In this document: piece by piece, positions 1-8,581 of the stretch
Numbering within the stretch: the stretch's first letter is position 1
Layout of the letters: every line of letters starts with the position of its first letter
NCBI RefSeq assembly: GCF_000517085.1
Contig: NZ_KI912107.1
Span: 5,825,980 to 5,889,979, forward strand
From: Saccharicrinis fermentans DSM 9555 = JCM 21142
GTDB taxonomy: Bacteria; Bacteroidota; Bacteroidia; Bacteroidales; Marinilabiliaceae
Reading direction: 5' to 3'
Length of the DNA stretch: 64,000 bases
The notes under the pieces: generated by a model
What the model was told of the DNA's origin: nothing
Seen by the model: the letters and a program-made list of their open reading frames with translations, nothing else
The model's database searches: none
Translations under genes and position numbers: made by a program

Positions 1-672
1 TATATTATCCTTCGGAAACCCGGGTACAATTCTGTCAACCAGTGAGCTACAGAAGGTACAGGAGTCGTTTATCCAAATCATAAAGCCTTTCTCTAGATGG
101 TTGCTAAGTGCGAGCTCAAGCACTATTTCTTTTAATTGAGTGGCGTTTTTATCTATTAGTTCGCAGCATATAAAATCAAGTCCCTTATCCTTGTCTCCTT
201 TGAAGTGCAAGTAGCGCTGATATAGTAACTGACATACTTTTCCTGGAAATGATTGAGGAGGTGTTGCAAATATATCTTCGTTTTCTATTCGGCTTATTCC
301 TGCTTCTGTGGTATTTGAAACCACCAGTTCTAATGCAGGGTGGAGAAAGTATTCCTGGTATCTTTTATAATGGGTATAGGGATTTACCGAATCGATGATG
401 CAGTCAACCAGTTCTTTTTCTTCTATAGGTGTTCCATCTTTAACGCCCTGAAGTATTACATGGTATAGATTGTCCTGCTTTTGTAAATATTCAACCATTC
501 CTTTATCGAGCGGTTGAACCACCACTACTCCGTATGGGGTTCCCAGTTCCTTATTCATTTTGTAAATCATCCAATCAACAAATGCACGAAGAAAATTACC
601 CTCGCCAAACTGAAGTACCTTAAACGGATAGTTTGTTTTGCTTTGGTAAGTTGTTCTGTTTAATAAATTCAT
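1..672 (-). CDS. uxaB: Tagaturonate reductase (altronate oxidoreductase), N-terminal part, cut by window edge
   Basis: This gene reads leftwards out of the window, and only its first 224 codons are present. The translation starts MNLLNRTTYQ and contains LQFGEGNFLRAFVDWMI near residues 20-36, the Rossmann start typical of tagaturonate reductases in the mannitol dehydrogenase family, then SNTTEAGI and FICCELI. The family interconverts tagaturonate and altronate with NAD(H) in the cytoplasm during galacturonate breakdown. The ATG at 672-670 is preceded on the minus strand by a good Bacteroidota promoter (TTG at 747-745, TATCTTTG at 721-714) with a palindrome between the boxes. It is divergent from the plus-strand enzyme block. 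Family assignment is strong; the C-terminal half and any operon partners lie outside the window. Confidence 0.88.
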   Translation of the reverse strand, partial: MNLLNRTTYQSKTNYPFKVLQFGEGNFLRAFVDWMIYKMNKELGTPYGVVVVQPLDKGMVEYLQKQDNLYHVILQGVKDGTPIEEKELVDCIIDSVNPYTHYKRYQEYFLHPALELVVSNTTEAGISRIENEDIFATPPQSFPGKVCQLLYQRYLHFKGDKDKGLDFICCELIDKNATQLKEIVLELALSNHLEKGFMIWINDSCTFCSSLVDRIVPGFPKDNI

Positions 673-713
673 GTTATGATCTTTTATTTTTTAGACATCC
701 AGTAATTTATTGA

Positions 714-747
714 CAAAGATATAAAAAAAAAGTGTGCGCACACGCAA
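714..747 (-). promoter_or_regulatory. uxaB promoter with palindromic operator candidate
   Basis: On the minus strand TATCTTTG (721-714) matches the Bacteroidota -7 box TAnnTTTG. A TTG lies 23 nt upstream at 747-745. The perfect 12-bp palindrome GTGTGCGCACAC (732-743) sits between the two boxes, the usual place for a repressor operator. The regulator itself is not in the window. Assignment to uxaB follows from position; function as an operator is inference. Confidence 0.6.
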
Positions 748-790
748 TTATTTTTTTAGGAAGAAACGAAGCTCGATTCAGTTTATCTTA

Positions 791-882
791 TATATGAAAC
801 GAGCCAAGGGAATTGTTTCACACACAGGAGGATGATCAATTCTTGTGTGGACCAAGAACCAAAGAAAGATAAGTTTGATCAT
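791..882 (+). repeat. Leader repeat copy A
   Basis: This is a member of the leader family described under findings. The mini-ORF runs 794-835 and reads MKRAKGIVSHTGG then TGA. The next ATG is at 883, 47 nt later. The inner hairpin is GAA-TTGT-TTC. The right arm of the outer stem is not recognisable here, so this copy looks partly decayed. It does not lead directly into a long gene. Confidence 0.6.
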
Positions 883-1102
883 ATGAAGTTGGCCTTTTTT
901 TGTGATTGTTGATTTTTTAAATGAAACGATCTTATAATTAGGTGATTGTGGGTAGTTGTGGGCTTGTTGTAATTTATAACTGTCAGTGGTGTTGTGGGCA
1001 TATGTAACCTACGTTGCAATGTTTGGGACTTTTTTAGCATTGTGTGTATAAGCAATTTTTTTTCTTTGTACAAGAGAGTATCGACTCCTACTTTACAATC
1101 GA

Positions 1103-3763
1103 ATGAATAAAAAAAATTACCTAATGTTGTATTTAAGAAGGATAATCCAGTACTGTTTCTTCGGACTGATAATTTTATTGTCATCCTGTGCGGAGAGGTT
1201 TATTTATAATGTTGAAAAGACGGCTAACACAGTCGTTGTTAAGAGTGATAGTTTGACTATTAGAATTGAGATAGTCGATGAATCTATCATTCACATAGAA
1301 AAAGAATTGGTAGGGATTGCTAAATATGAGATTCCTGATTATGTAACTATTTTAGATCCTCAAGATGTTGATTGGAGTATGGTTGAGCACAATGATCAGT
1401 TGGCTATCATCACAAACAAAGTTCGGGTGATTGTAAAAAGTGATGGAACAATAGAATACCAGGATTCTAAGGGAGAGACCTTGCTAGCAGAAACCAGGGC
1501 GCTTAGTTATATCAAACCGGATGCGCAAGTCGGTAACAGGGTTTCGCAGGCCTTTGAGGCAGGTGATGAAGCTTTATATGGACTGGGACAGTTTCAAAGT
1601 GGTATCATGAACTGGAAGAATGTGCCTGTACGTTTACAGCAATATAACCAGGAAATAGCCATTCCATTTTTGGTTTCCACCAAGGGGTATGGTATTTATT
1701 GGCATAATTATAGTCTTACGGATGTTAATGAGCCACAAAATGAGATTTCGTTTGGGGCTTTAGGTACAGTGAATGGAGCAGAGGACGATCATGTTGTGCC
1801 AGAGGATGGAGAGAAGGAGAATGTAGCAGCGTATGCGATCAAAAAGAATGTGGATAAAAATATACGAGAGACGATCTTTACGCCTACCCAAACAGGAGAA
1901 TATACCTTTGAGGTATTGAGTGATCACAACGGCCGTATGCGTGGAGAAGTCAATCTGAGCATTGATGGAGATGATATTGTCAATTATTCTACTATCTGGA
2001 TGCCTCGAAGATATGCAGGTAAAAAATATTTAGAAGCAGGTAAGTCTTATAAAGTTGTATTTCAAAATACCGGGGCTAAAATACCAGGGCGTGTTTTTTA
2101 TAATGAACCGGATTATAATAAAACAGTATTTAGTAGTAGTCAGGGAAATAGAGTTGATTATTATGTGGTACAAGGAGAGAATCCTGCAGAGGTGATAGCG
2201 CAATACCAAAAATTAACAGGTAAGGCGCCCTTATTTCCTAAAAGTGCTTATGGGTTTTGGCAATGTCGCGAAAGGTATCATAACCAAAAGGAGCTGTTGG
2301 AGAATGCGCATGAGATGAGAAAAAGAAAAATACCATTTGATAATATTGTACAGGATTGGTTTTACTGGCCTAAAGGAACCAAAGGGCCCGAGTGGGATAG
2401 AAAAAAGTATCCCAATCCAAAGGCGATGGTGGATGAGTTAAAAGATCTCAACCTTAAATTAATGGTGTCTGTTTGGCCGGAAGTGAAAAATACCAAACTG
2501 GAAGAAAAATACGAACTTGCTAAAATAGAGAGTAGTAACTATGTGGATATCTATGACCCGGAAATAAGAGAACGTTTTTATAGAATGTTAAGTGATTCGA
2601 TGTTTCATCTAGGTGTTAATTCTATATGGCTTGATGGAACAGAACCAGAAGGTGTGACTAATTCAAAAGTGAATACTGCCATAGGACCCTATGAGAGGGT
2701 TCAAAATCCATATTCGTTGGAGGTAACCCGGGCTATGTACGAGGGGAGAAGAAAGGAATTTCCTAATGAGCGTGTTTTTAACCTGACTCGTTCTGCGTAT
2801 GCAGGACAACAGCGTTATGGAGCTACCTCCTGGTCTGGCGATGTGGAGGCTTCATGGGAACAATTCTCAGAACAAATTGCAGCAGGTCTAAATTTTACCA
2901 TGGCAGGAATCCCTTATTGGACACATGATATTGGTGGATTCTTTAGAGATTCTAAATCTATTAATGCGACATATGATAGCCAATATACGAATTCGGAGTA
3001 TATTGAGCTGCTTACACGTTGGTTCCAATTCGGCACTTTTAGCCCTGTTTTTCGTATTCATGGATATGTTTCTGAAACGGAAATATGGCGTTATAGTCAA
3101 GAATTTGAAGAGATGGCACGTAAATTTATCGACCTGCGTTATCAGTTGATGCCATATATTTATTCAGAAGCATGGAAGGTAACCAACGAGAGCCATTTGT
3201 TGATGAGTCCTTTGGTATATTATTTTCCGGAGGATAAAAATACCTGGGGAATTAAAGATCAACTTTTCTTTGGTGAATCTATGATGGTCTCTTTTGTTAC
3301 AGAATATAAGCAGCGTACTAAAGATGTTTATTTACCGGAGGGAGATTGGTATAATTTCTGGACCAATGAAAAGGTCAAAGGTAATGTGACTATGACCGTG
3401 GAAGCTCCTTTTAATAGTACCCCTATTTTTATAAAAGCAGGATCGATTATACCTATGGGGCCTAAAATTCAATATGCAACGCAAGAGACCGATGAACCTA
3501 CTTGCATAAAAATTTACCCCGGTAAGGATGCTTCTTATACTTTGTATTTCGACGATAGCGAAAGTTATGATTATGAAAATGGAGTATTTGCAGAATTGCT
3601 GATTTCTTATTCTGAGTCGGATAAGAGTGTGAAAATCGAAAAAGGAAGAGGAAATTATGTGGATTTCCAAGGGAACCCTATGCCATTAATGATGGAACTG
3701 GTAGGGTCTGATAAAGAGCATCAAGTATTTTTTAAGGGAAAAGGAATAGAATTTAACTTTTAA
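1103..3763 (+). CDS. GH31 glycosidase with PA14 insert, lipoprotein (probable alpha-xylosidase/alpha-glucosidase)
   Basis: This is an 886-aa exported enzyme that removes alpha-linked sugars, probably xylose, from oligosaccharides. The signal peptide ends in a lipobox (LLSSC, Cys near residue 29), so it is lipid-anchored. An N-terminal GH31 beta-sandwich is interrupted near residues 245-345 by a PA14-like domain (FTPTQTGEYTFEVLSDHNG). The TIM barrel carries the nucleophile motif WLDGTEPE (Asp511) and the acid/base motif WSGD (Asp580). This insert is known from the Bacteroides xyloglucan alpha-xylosidase BoGH31A. The nucleophile motif differs from WWMDASEPD of the second GH31 at 25877, so the two may prefer different linkages. 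Its stop codon abuts the next gene, with 21 nt to that ATG. Confidence 0.85.
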   Translation: MNKKNYLMLYLRRIIQYCFFGLIILLSSCAERFIYNVEKTANTVVVKSDSLTIRIEIVDESIIHIEKELVGIAKYEIPDYVTILDPQDVDWSMVEHNDQLAIITNKVRVIVKSDGTIEYQDSKGETLLAETRALSYIKPDAQVGNRVSQAFEAGDEALYGLGQFQSGIMNWKNVPVRLQQYNQEIAIPFLVSTKGYGIYWHNYSLTDVNEPQNEISFGALGTVNGAEDDHVVPEDGEKENVAAYAIKKNVDKNIRETIFTPTQTGEYTFEVLSDHNGRMRGEVNLSIDGDDIVNYSTIWMPRRYAGKKYLEAGKSYKVVFQNTGAKIPGRVFYNEPDYNKTVFSSSQGNRVDYYVVQGENPAEVIAQYQKLTGKAPLFPKSAYGFWQCRERYHNQKELLENAHEMRKRKIPFDNIVQDWFYWPKGTKGPEWDRKKYPNPKAMVDELKDLNLKLMVSVWPEVKNTKLEEKYELAKIESSNYVDIYDPEIRERFYRMLSDSMFHLGVNSIWLDGTEPEGVTNSKVNTAIGPYERVQNPYSLEVTRAMYEGRRKEFPNERVFNLTRSAYAGQQRYGATSWSGDVEASWEQFSEQIAAGLNFTMAGIPYWTHDIGGFFRDSKSINATYDSQYTNSEYIELLTRWFQFGTFSPVFRIHGYVSETEIWRYSQEFEEMARKFIDLRYQLMPYIYSEAWKVTNESHLLMSPLVYYFPEDKNTWGIKDQLFFGESMMVSFVTEYKQRTKDVYLPEGDWYNFWTNEKVKGNVTMTVEAPFNSTPIFIKAGSIIPMGPKIQYATQETDEPTCIKIYPGKDASYTLYFDDSESYDYENGVFAELLISYSESDKSVKIEKGRGNYVDFQGNPMPLMMELVGSDKEHQVFFKGKGIEFNF

Positions 3764-3784
3764 TTGGCTAGAGATTTATATATC

Positions 3785-6700
3785 ATGAGGATCGTGTTGA
3801 TAATTATCGCAATTGTTCTTGTAAGCTTTACGCAGGCGCAGAGCAGAGTGGGTATTGGGAAGGTTGATTTTTCAGATTGGAATGGAATTGCAAAGGTGAA
3901 AAATAACTGCGCAAGCATGCCCAATGGGGATACCATATCCTATACTTATGCCAATCAAAATAGGACTTACTTTCCAAACATAGGTAGGAATTATTATGGG
4001 GATGCAGCTGACTGGACTCCCTATTCGGGAGTTTGTTTTGATATTTATTTAAAGTCAGACGCGCGTACAGATGTTTGTGCTATTTTTAAGGTGGATTCTC
4101 TTGATTACGATGAACAAAACCCCGTGAGCACTGCAAAAATTAGATTGAATGGAAACGGTTGGCATTCAGTGTATATACCATGGGAGATGTTTGAGGTAGA
4201 TGCTGGACAAAAATGGGGGACACTCTTTGCAGTCAAGCATTTTTTAATCACAGCTCAATCTAAGGGTAATTCGATTTATCAGATTAGAAACGTGTATTTG
4301 ACAAAGGGAAGAACGCTTGCTTTGGAGTCTCCCATTAAAGGAAAGTCGTCTCATGCAGGTTCGCTTGTGTATTATGAATTGAAGGTAAGCAATACCACTG
4401 CCGAACCGCAAGGGGTAAGCTTGAGAATTGAAACCGAGGGATGGGAGTCTATGGAGGCAATTATTCAGCCTAGTTTGATGGATTTGGAAGCCGGCGAGAC
4501 CAAAACATGCAGGCTAACTGTCAATATACCCGCAAAGTTACCTGCCGGTATTCGCGAAAAACAGCTTGTTAAGGCTATTTCCAATGGCAGTGGAGCTTCT
4601 CTTGCAAGTATGGAATTTATAACGGCAGTGCGTATTCCTTTTCCAAATATCATGTTTACGGTTGAAGGTTGGCAGCAGGTGAGAGATAAAGTAGATAAAT
4701 ATGATTGGGCCAAAGAAAGTTATATGGATTATGTAGGGAAAGCTGACCGTTGGAAACCTCGAAAACCTGCCTATTTAAACGAAAAGGAAGGCGTATCTAT
4801 TCTTGGGAAGCCCATATTGAGTGAAGCAGAAAGCAAAAATATATTGAATTGTGCGATAGCGTATCAACTCACCCAGAATAAAATATACGCAAAAAAATGT
4901 ATTGAATATTTGCGTCCTTTGGTGGATGAGAAGATGGGATATCCAGCCAGATTGGTTGGAGGAAGTAATTCTTTTGTGGGAGAAGGAAAGTTCTGGCAGG
5001 CTACAGCACGTGCCTACGATCTCATACGTACCAGTGAAGTGCTTACTGAAAGTGATCATGAACGCTTTGAGAAAACCTTTCGTTTATTTGTTACGCGTAC
5101 GATACAGGGTAACACGAGAGGAGCCATTAGTAATTGGAATGTGGCAGAAATTACAGCAGCACTTTATTGTGCTTTAAATTTACAGGATTGGTACCTGATA
5201 GATCACTTGTTAAATTCTTCCACAGGGGTATATAAACACCTGGAACATGGGATTATGAATGATGGCTGGTGGTACGAATGTGCAGTGGGATATAATACGT
5301 GGGTGGCTACAGAGTTTTCTGAAATAGCGATTGCGCTGCAACCTTGGGGAATTAATTTTAAGGATAGGCAGTTTCCGATGGGTACTTCAAAGCATTTCTC
5401 TTTGCTTGCAAGCCGTAGAAAAAGTGGTATTATGGGGATGGAGTTCGAAAAGTGGGGCAATATTGAGCGTAATAGTATTGGTATTAAGGATATGTGGGAT
5501 GCAGCTATTCCTTTTGTTGATTTTCGTGGGGTGTTGCTTGCGGTCAATGATGCTTTAGAAGGTAAACTCTCAGGTAAGGATTATGAGTTAGCTTATTATC
5601 TCTATCGTGATCCGGAATATGCAGCGATTGTAAACCGAAGTGAAAAACGTGATTTATTGTATGGTGTACCTGATTTACCCAAGGTTAATTCAGAGAAAAT
5701 GAAACAATCGGCCTATGCTGATAATATGGGAATTGTACAGTTACGCTCTCAAACAAAAAACCGAGAACAAAGAGACCAAATTCAAGCAGCCTTGCATTAT
5801 GGATCGCATGGGGGATATCATGGACATTTTGATCGTACAAATTTGGTAAGCATGATGCGTTATGGTCGTAGTTTTTATGGAACTCTTATGTATTGGTATG
5901 GGTATAGCAGCTATTTATATAAGTTTTTAAAACAAACTTCCATCAATAAAAATATGGTGGTTGTGGATGAGAAAATGCAACAGCCGGTTGAAAATTACAG
6001 GACTTTATTTCATGCAGGTGAAATGATGCAGGCTACAGTTGTAGAAACGAATTCGCGCTGGAGCTATCCCCCTTATGGAGGAGGTCATGATTTAGAAAAA
6101 GCGATGTGGCAGGAAGGACGTAGTATCTTTATTCCCGAGGATGTGCCTGATTATGGCCAATGTACAGGTTTTACAGAGCCTGTGATGCAGCGGCGTTTGA
6201 TGTTGGTCATGGATGATTATGTGGTGCTGGCTGATTATCTTGAAGGAGAACAAGAACATCAATTCGACTGGACTTTCAATGCCAAGGGTTTTAAAGGTAT
6301 AGAGGCCGATAAAAAAGTATATCTGCGCCATACAAACCAAAGAAGTACGGATCCATTGGGAAGTGCTCAGTTTATTACCGATTGCGACTGGTGGAACGTA
6401 GAAGGAACCTCACGGACTCAGTTTGAGATGTGTTGGGGAGAGGGGTGTGATAATGCGGGTGTTCGTTTGCCGTATAGTCTGGAGGGACCATTGAAAATAG
6501 ATGTGTTTAATGCCTGGCCTCTAAAAAAAGATATCATGATTGCGGCTTCCAATGAAAGCTTTTATGTAAATAAACAGCTTTGGTATACTGTAATAGCGGA
6601 TGGTAATACCTTGGTTAGTGATAGTACGGGAGCCTGGATTCTTGGGAGCCGACATGTTTCGCTTGATATTGAAGGAACTAATAGATTGGAACTGACAACC

Positions 6701-7279
6701 CGAACACCCGGGAAAATAAATAATCGTACCATTTTTTGGGGGAATGCCAAGGTGGTACTGAAAGATGGATCCGAAATTTATCTTTCTTCTTTACCGATAA
6801 AATATGAAAATATGGCTTTGCCAGCGCATGAAGGGAAGGACTATTATAATGGCCCTATTAAAATTCAGGGTGAATTAATGGAGTTTTCAATTCCCGGTAT
6901 GCCGATGAACGATAAAGTGACCGGTAAAATAGCAGTAGACCTTTCTGGTTTGGATGTGGTTCGGTTCGAAGCCAAGATCGGAAGTGACTATCCAATGGGA
7001 GATGAAACTTCTCGTTTAAAAAATATGGCGGTTAGAAGTGCAGGTTCGAAAGCTCGTTATCTATCGGTTATAGAGCCTTATGAAACGGAGTCGGTGATTC
7101 GGTCTGTGACAGCTGAATCTCCAGATGAATTGCGGGTAGTATTAACGGATGGCCGTATACAAAACATTTCAATTTCGAATATGGAAGGCAAAAATGGACA
7201 AGTAAAAGTAGCTGTAACCGAAATCAAAGATGGACAGGTGATTCGCAAAGAAGAAAGCAATGAATACAGACGTGATTGA
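3785..7279 (+). CDS. Large secreted heparinase II/III-type protein (putative polysaccharide lyase)
   Basis: This 1164-aa protein has a plain signal peptide (MRIVLIIIAIVLVSFTQAQ). I take ATG 3785 as the start; an upstream TTG at 3764 is in frame but lies before the signal peptide. In order I see a carbohydrate-binding-like beta-sandwich (about 20-190), an Ig-like domain (about 190-285), an alpha/alpha toroid (about 290-560) and a heparinase II/III-like beta-sandwich. The last contains HYGSHGGYHGHFDRTN with His679 and His681. Relatives are mostly uronic-acid polysaccharide lyases, but I cannot name the PL family or substrate. It follows GH31 in one transcript. It is the only lyase-like enzyme in a cluster of hydrolases, and together with uxaB it points to a uronate-containing substrate. 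Confidence 0.72.
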   Translation: MRIVLIIIAIVLVSFTQAQSRVGIGKVDFSDWNGIAKVKNNCASMPNGDTISYTYANQNRTYFPNIGRNYYGDAADWTPYSGVCFDIYLKSDARTDVCAIFKVDSLDYDEQNPVSTAKIRLNGNGWHSVYIPWEMFEVDAGQKWGTLFAVKHFLITAQSKGNSIYQIRNVYLTKGRTLALESPIKGKSSHAGSLVYYELKVSNTTAEPQGVSLRIETEGWESMEAIIQPSLMDLEAGETKTCRLTVNIPAKLPAGIREKQLVKAISNGSGASLASMEFITAVRIPFPNIMFTVEGWQQVRDKVDKYDWAKESYMDYVGKADRWKPRKPAYLNEKEGVSILGKPILSEAESKNILNCAIAYQLTQNKIYAKKCIEYLRPLVDEKMGYPARLVGGSNSFVGEGKFWQATARAYDLIRTSEVLTESDHERFEKTFRLFVTRTIQGNTRGAISNWNVAEITAALYCALNLQDWYLIDHLLNSSTGVYKHLEHGIMNDGWWYECAVGYNTWVATEFSEIAIALQPWGINFKDRQFPMGTSKHFSLLASRRKSGIMGMEFEKWGNIERNSIGIKDMWDAAIPFVDFRGVLLAVNDALEGKLSGKDYELAYYLYRDPEYAAIVNRSEKRDLLYGVPDLPKVNSEKMKQSAYADNMGIVQLRSQTKNREQRDQIQAALHYGSHGGYHGHFDRTNLVSMMRYGRSFYGTLMYWYGYSSYLYKFLKQTSINKNMVVVDEKMQQPVENYRTLFHAGEMMQATVVETNSRWSYPPYGGGHDLEKAMWQEGRSIFIPEDVPDYGQCTGFTEPVMQRRLMLVMDDYVVLADYLEGEQEHQFDWTFNAKGFKGIEADKKVYLRHTNQRSTDPLGSAQFITDCDWWNVEGTSRTQFEMCWGEGCDNAGVRLPYSLEGPLKIDVFNAWPLKKDIMIAASNESFYVNKQLWYTVIADGNTLVSDSTGAWILGSRHVSLDIEGTNRLELTTRTPGKINNRTIFWGNAKVVLKDGSEIYLSSLPIKYENMALPAHEGKDYYNGPIKIQGELMEFSIPGMPMNDKVTGKIAVDLSGLDVVRFEAKIGSDYPMGDETSRLKNMAVRSAGSKARYLSVIEPYETESVIRSVTAESPDELRVVLTDGRIQNISISNMEGKNGQVKVAVTEIKDGQVIRKEESNEYRRD

Positions 7280-7451
7280 TCAATCTGGGGTATTTAAGAA
7301 AGATGATTTAGTTGTATTTTGGATGGAGAATCGTAGGAAAAGGTAGTCATCATTAGTAGGCTTGTTGTGTTAGAACACGAATTGTACATGATGATTGCTG
7401 TGTTACGACTGTGGGCTTAGGGTTTGTTGTATGGAGTTTAAAGTAAGAGAT

Positions 7452-8546
7452 ATGAGATATATTATTTTGTTTTTGATGATGGCGTGTTGCTCAAAGGTGT
7501 CTGCCCAAAATATGATCTTTGATCAATGGGGAAAGGCGCCTGTCAATGGGGGGTTCGAGATGGCGGATTATTGGGTATGGGGTAGCTCAGTGATTAAAGG
7601 TGATGATGGTCAATATCATATGTATGCTTCGCGTTGGCCTAAATATCTAAAATTTCACCCGGGATGGATGATGGCTTCTGAAATTGTCCACGCAGTATCT
7701 GATACTCCTGAAGGTCCTTATGAATTCAAAGATGTGGCTTTGGGTGCTCGGGGTGCGCAGTTTTGGGATGGTCGTTCGTGTCATAATCCCAAAATAACAA
7801 AGTATAAAGATCAATATATACTTTATTACATGGGATCCACACATCCTTTTGAAAATATAAACCAGGAAAATGCCAGTGAACTTACTCTTACTAGTAAGTG
7901 GTGTATTGCCGCTAGATGGAGTAAGCGCGTGGGTATGGCTACTTCTAAAAGTCCGGATGGTCCTTGGCACAGACTTGATACTCCTGTTTTGGATGTGAAG
8001 CCTAACTCGTTTTATAGCTTTTTAACCTCGAATCCATCTCCTCTTATTAAAAAGGATGGATCGGTGGTTCTTCTGTTTAAAGGACGTAGTTATAAAACGG
8101 ATAGTATTTCGCATACTGGTCAGTTTATTGGAGTGGCTACGGCCCCTTCTTTTGAGGGACCTTATACGGTTGTTGGAAATGAGCCTTTGTTCTCGAAAGA
8201 CAAATTTGGTGAAGTTGAAGATCCTCATTTATGGAGCGATAAAAATGGATACCATATGATTGCTAAAGATATGACTGGTCAAATTATAGGAAGTCGTCAC
8301 GGTGGAGTGCTGGCTCATTCCTCAGACGGGATTCATTGGACTTTGGATGCTTGTCCGCAGGCTTATACCCGAACTGTTCAATGGGATGATGGACAAGTTA
8401 TTGAACAAGGACAATTAGAAAGGCCTTTTGTGTTGGTTGAAGAGGGTGAGCCTACTTATATTTTTTTCGCTACCATGGATGGTCCGGGTGGTTTTGGGAA
8501 TGGAACTAAAACCTGGAATATGGTGATACCATTGAAAAAAGAATAA
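7452..8546 (+). CDS. Secreted five-bladed beta-propeller glycosidase (GH43/GH117-like), family uncertain
   Basis: This is a 364-aa secreted protein with signal peptide MRYIILFLMMACCSKVSAQ. The ATG at 7452 fits the signal peptide; an in-frame TTG at 7395 adds 19 residues lacking signal-peptide character. The sequence has propeller hallmarks: GDDGQYHMYASRWP, SDTPEGPYEFKD, HNPKITKYKDQYILYYMGST, and later GEVEDPHLWSDKNGYHMIAKD. These place it in the GH43/GH62/GH117 fold group. The usual GH43 signature near the N-terminus is not obvious, so linkage and substrate are open. It lies 172 bp after the heparinase-like gene and 35 bp before GH30. It is probably an exo-acting debranching enzyme of the same pathway. 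Confidence 0.6.
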   Translation: MRYIILFLMMACCSKVSAQNMIFDQWGKAPVNGGFEMADYWVWGSSVIKGDDGQYHMYASRWPKYLKFHPGWMMASEIVHAVSDTPEGPYEFKDVALGARGAQFWDGRSCHNPKITKYKDQYILYYMGSTHPFENINQENASELTLTSKWCIAARWSKRVGMATSKSPDGPWHRLDTPVLDVKPNSFYSFLTSNPSPLIKKDGSVVLLFKGRSYKTDSISHTGQFIGVATAPSFEGPYTVVGNEPLFSKDKFGEVEDPHLWSDKNGYHMIAKDMTGQIIGSRHGGVLAHSSDGIHWTLDACPQAYTRTVQWDDGQVIEQGQLERPFVLVEEGEPTYIFFATMDGPGGFGNGTKTWNMVIPLKKE

Positions 8547-8581
8547 ATAAAAATATGTTAAATATCTTAAGGAGTTAAAAG

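Larger units (their letters stand above)
673..1102. other. Intergenic region between uxaB and the first GH31 gene
   Basis: This 430-bp divergent spacer holds the uxaB promoter and palindrome (714-747) and leader-repeat copy A (791-882). Copy A is followed by a 9-codon open frame (883-912, MKLAFFCDC) that begins exactly where other copies have a real gene start. From 913 to 1102 I see only AT-rich sequence and no convincing gene. Confidence 0.6.
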
